Source: JAGPDF01 sp052035735 (GTDB lineage Bacteria > Acidobacteriota > Thermoanaerobaculia > Multivoradales > JAGPDF01). Taken from it: a stretch of 15,762 nucleotides of DNA. The position numbers and the translations under genes were made by a program. This document shows positions 13,329 to 15,762 of the stretch, piece by piece. How positions within the stretch are numbered: position 1 is the first letter of the stretch; every line of letters begins with the position of its first letter. The stretch is from contig JBPOHI010000138.1 in the NCBI GenBank assembly GCA_052035735.1, positions 1 through 15,762 on the forward strand, read 5' to 3'. The notes beneath the pieces were generated by a model, which was not told the DNA's origin, did not search any database, and saw nothing but the letters and a program-made list of their open reading frames with translations.

Positions 13329-14861
13329 CTAGCCGCCGCCGCGCAACCGGGCGGTGTTCCGCCGAACCTCCTCGGCGGAGAGACCCAGCAAGGGCGCAGC
13401 GTCGACCAGCGCTTCGAAGTCCACCGGATAGTGCCCGTGCCGTCCGCGCCTGCCGAGCCCGGCGACGTCGCGCGGAGCGAGGGCGGCGAGCAGCGCGTCG
13501 CGCACGGCGCCCGCCGTCTCCGGCTCCGGCTCCGGCGCCTCGAGCCGGGTGAGAGCAGAGCCGAAGACCGGATCCCCCGAGCTCAGGAACGGTGTCTCCG
13601 CCCATCCGCCGTCGGGCGGCGCGCAGAGGCGTTCGCGGCTCTCGCTCCAACTGGCGGCGGCGAAGTAGAGCAGCGCCCATGGCGCGAAGCGGTCGAGCGA
13701 GGCCGTCGCGCGCAGGGCTCCCGCCTGCAGGCGGTCGAGAAAGCGCGCCTCCCGGACCGCTCTCCGGGCGTAGCGGCCGACGGCCGCCGGGTGCGGCGCG
13801 CCACCGGCGAGCAGCACTGCCGCGCGTTCGACGCCGCGCAGCGACAGCGCGAGGCCGGTCGAGAACAGCGGGCTGGTAAAGGCGTGGGCATGCGGCAGCG
13901 CGAGCCAGCCCGGACCGGCGGCGACGCGGCGGCGATGCTGGACCCGCGGGGCGAATCCGACACCGTGCACCACCGTGCTGGCGGCGAGCTGGCGCGCGAG
14001 GGTGGGGTAGGGGGCGAGGGCGGCGCGCAGCGCGCCGGCGGGGTCGCGGCGCTCGGCGCCCGAGGCGACGCCGTGCCGCTCGAGCCCGATGCTCGCGACG
14101 CCGTGGTCGAACGGCAGAACGTAGAGCCAGCCGTCCGGCAGCAGGTGGTGTATCGCAGCGCGCTCGTCGGGATAGGGCCCTGCCGGAGAGAGCGCCGCCG
14201 GCGCGACCTCGGCGAGCGGAGCGAGACCCGCGACGTGCGCGAAGAGCAGATGGGTGCGGGCGCGCGAGGGCCGGTCGAGCCGTCCGGGCAGGCCCGGAAT
14301 CTCCCCCGGCCCGCTCGCGTCGACGACGAAGCGCGCCGCGAGGCTCTCGCGGCGATCGCCGCGTTGCAGGCGGAGCAGCGTTCCGTCGCCGCCAGGTTCG
14401 ACCGCGGTGACGGCGCAACGCTCGCGCAGCTCGGCCCCTGCCGCGCGGGCAGCCGAGGCGAGATGGGCATCGACGTCGCTGCGCAACCAGTGCACATCGG
14501 CAATCTCGTCCCGCGGGCTCGCCGCCACCAGCAGCCGCTCCTCCTCGCTGCCTCCCAGCGTTCTTCCCGGCTGATGGGAGAAGAAGGTGAACCCACGCTT
14601 CAAACCGAGGCGAAGCTCCGGCAGCTCGCGGCGGGCGCGTCCCCAGGCGGCGAGCGCGTGAAGGTCGGCGAGTCCGTGGGCACTGGCCAGGCGTTCGAGC
14701 GACAGCGCGGCGAGCGGCGTCGAGGACTCGCCCAAGGCACAACGGGGATGCCGGCTGCGCTCGATCAGCACCACGCGCTGCCCCGCTCGGGCGAGCAGCC
14801 GGGCGAGGATCGAGCCGGCGAAGCCGGCGCCGATGATCGCGACGTCGCAGCGGTCAGGCAT
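13329..14861 (-). CDS. FAD-dependent oxidoreductase, flavin-halogenase-like
   Basis: A 510-residue flavoprotein of the tryptophan-halogenase/geranylgeranyl-reductase superfamily. It opens with the FAD-binding DVAIIGAGFAGSILARLLAR (GxGxxG at 11-16; Glu34 to bind the ribose), then GESSTP (44-49), the counterpart of the halogenase GEATVP. LKRGFTFF (87-94) places Lys88 where halogenases have the catalytic lysine (KxGxxF). The second FAD motif is VVDASGPG (179-186). GWLYVLPF (244-251) stands in place of the halogenase WxWxIP. Oxidation, reduction or halogenation of a small molecule are all possible, and the substrate is unknown. The ATG at 14861 lies eight bases inside the 3' end of the radical SAM gene, which implies co-translation and a shared pathway. 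A start at 14918 is possible but adds residues before the conserved beta strand. Confidence 0.85.
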   Translation of the reverse strand: MPDRCDVAIIGAGFAGSILARLLARAGQRVVLIERSRHPRCALGESSTPLAALSLERLASAHGLADLHALAAWGRARRELPELRLGLKRGFTFFSHQPGRTLGGSEEERLLVAASPRDEIADVHWLRSDVDAHLASAARAAGAELRERCAVTAVEPGGDGTLLRLQRGDRRESLAARFVVDASGPGEIPGLPGRLDRPSRARTHLLFAHVAGLAPLAEVAPAALSPAGPYPDERAAIHHLLPDGWLYVLPFDHGVASIGLERHGVASGAERRDPAGALRAALAPYPTLARQLAASTVVHGVGFAPRVQHRRRVAAGPGWLALPHAHAFTSPLFSTGLALSLRGVERAAVLLAGGAPHPAAVGRYARRAVREARFLDRLQAGALRATASLDRFAPWALLYFAAASWSESRERLCAPPDGGWAETPFLSSGDPVFGSALTRLEAPEPEPETAGAVRDALLAALAPRDVAGLGRRGRHGHYPVDFEALVDAAPLLGLSAEEVRRNTARLRGGG

Positions 14862-15762
14862 GCGGTGGCCTCGCTTCGCCGATTGGCGGAACGAGATTGA
14901 GTCGCTCCAGGCGCGCAAGGCGCGCCGCGAGCGCCGGCGCCTCGGGCCAACGCCTCGCCATGTCCCAGAGATCGACGGTGACCACGCCGCCCGCCGTGGC
15001 TGCGAGGACGCGCGCGGCGTCGAAGGCCGCTTCGACTTCGTCGAGTGTCGGCGGCGACCACTCGCCCTGGGCCGTCAGCTGCACGAGGTCCGGCGTCGGA
15101 CGCACCGGAATCAGGCTGACATGCGAAGCACCCCGCGCCAGGGCGTGGGCGACGCTCGCCACCGTCGAATCGTGGCGAAGCGCGTCCGGCACGAACGGTG
15201 CTCCGACGAGGACAAAGACGCGCAGCGCCATCCCCTGCGTGCGAAGCCACACGGCGGCGCGATCGAAGATGGCGAGGTCGAGGCTCTTGCCGAGGCGCGC
15301 CGACGCCCGCGGATGAACGGTCTCGAGACCCATGGCCACTTCGAGCGCGGTCGAGCCGAGGGCGGTTGCCAACTCCGGCAGGAGGTCTCCGACGCGCCGC
15401 GGATGACACTCGACGACCACCCGCGCGAACTCGCGGCCGACCTCGGCAATCGCCGCGACATCGGCGGGCGGTACGGACAGTCGATCGATGTTGCTGGCGT
15501 TGTAGAGCTTGAGCGTCGCCGCGGCGCGTCGCTCGCGGGGGAGCCGGGGCAGCGCGTGGGCGAGCTGAGCGGGCAGCGCTCCGGGCGCTGTCGGTCCGGG
15601 AGTGGTGTAGCGCCAGAGATCGCAGAACACGCAACCGAACGGACACTCGCGACCGACCAGAAAGACCGCCAGCGTATCGACTGGCGACACCCCGTGCGGG
15701 CCGCAGGCGAGCTCGCGCTCGACGAGCGCGGCGTAGGACTCTCCTGCCGGAGGCAGACTCCT
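14854..15762 (-). CDS. Radical SAM protein (5' end outside window)
   Basis: A radical S-adenosylmethionine enzyme; 302 residues are visible. The 4Fe-4S cluster motif is CxxxCxxC in GRECPFGCVFCDLWRYTTPG (visible residues 38-57; cysteines 40, 44 and 47). Downstream are a typical half-barrel and strands such as TLKLYNASNIDRL, ARVVVECHPRRVGD and LEVAMGLETVHP (a GxETxxP-type motif of SAM-binding barrels), then MALRVFVLVGAPFV. A GTG at 15690 could start the gene, but the frame remains open to the window edge and reads SLPPAGESYAALVERELACG, which looks like real protein, so the gene probably begins beyond 15762. It overlaps the flavoprotein gene by eight bases. No auxiliary cluster domain or B12-binding domain is visible in this part. 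Substrate and reaction are unknown; it belongs to the uncharacterised Fe-S oxidoreductase group. Confidence 0.85.
   Translation of the reverse strand, partial: RSLPPAGESYAALVERELACGPHGVSPVDTLAVFLVGRECPFGCVFCDLWRYTTPGPTAPGALPAQLAHALPRLPRERRAAATLKLYNASNIDRLSVPPADVAAIAEVGREFARVVVECHPRRVGDLLPELATALGSTALEVAMGLETVHPRASARLGKSLDLAIFDRAAVWLRTQGMALRVFVLVGAPFVPDALRHDSTVASVAHALARGASHVSLIPVRPTPDLVQLTAQGEWSPPTLDEVEAAFDAARVLAATAGGVVTVDLWDMARRWPEAPALAARLARLERLNLVPPIGEARPPHA

Noticed and set aside
13069..14742. A 557-codon minus-strand frame and several plus-strand frames across the flavoprotein and modA region
   Set aside because: All are Arg/Ala-rich shadow frames with no motif; ModA and the flavoprotein have complete family signatures in the same DNA.
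1..15762. CRISPR arrays, tRNA or rRNA genes, insertion sequences, phage or toxin-antitoxin modules
   Set aside because: No regularly spaced repeats, cloverleaf-like sequence, transposase or integrase motif, or small paired toxin genes were found on either strand.

Overview
The window is strongly GC-rich, densely packed and codes throughout; no gene-free stretch exceeds about 225 bases. Gene content and style (a sigma factor fused to a membrane domain, secreted proteins ending in a short DGFE...WS tag, a PilZ protein of the type common in delta-proteobacteria-like lineages, many GTG/TTG starts) suggest a chromosomal segment of an environmental high-GC bacterium. An Acidobacteriota (Thermoanaerobaculia-like) or myxobacteria-like organism is my best guess, but no rRNA or marker gene is present to settle it. 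I see no phage, transposon, CRISPR array or tRNA.

Layout from left to right. (1) Positions 1-1894, minus strand: a probable three-gene cell-wall operon. It holds a tandem-duplicated YkuD L,D-transpeptidase whose second half has lost its catalytic residues, a YkuD_2-type L,D-transpeptidase-like protein, and the first 17 codons of an exported protein that runs off the left edge. (2) 2118-3812, plus: an ECF sigma factor with about 360 extra residues forming a membrane domain. It converges on (3) 5806-3809, minus: a 665-residue secreted beta-sandwich protein. The two stop codons share one CTAG. (4) 6353-5952, minus: a PilZ c-di-GMP-binding protein, divergent from (5) 6458-7792, plus: a secreted M28 leucyl aminopeptidase whose promoter region holds a perfect 8-bp inverted repeat. 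The aminopeptidase and the secreted protein in (3) share a C-terminal tag. (6) 9223-7616, minus: a 14-TM DHA2-type MFS exporter whose last 59 codons are antisense to the aminopeptidase 3' end. It is divergent from (7) 9318-10217, plus: a LysR-type regulator that probably controls it. (8) 13226-10284, minus: a complete molybdate uptake operon modA-modB-modC plus a ModE-type DNA-binding protein. modA-modB and modB-modC overlap by four bases, and modB has no ATG, GTG or TTG start. (9) 15762-13329, minus: a radical SAM enzyme (5' end outside the window) overlapping a halogenase-like flavoprotein.

How the parts work together: molybdate uptake (8) and drug or metabolite export (6-7) are self-contained modules. 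The radical SAM/flavoprotein pair (9) looks like part of a small biosynthetic locus continuing beyond the right edge. The transpeptidase operon is divergent from the membrane sigma factor, so envelope stress is a plausible but unproven link. The most interesting points are the membrane-tethered sigma factor, the half-dead duplicated transpeptidase, the shared C-terminal tag, the start-codon problem of modB, and the radical SAM/halogenase-like couple.
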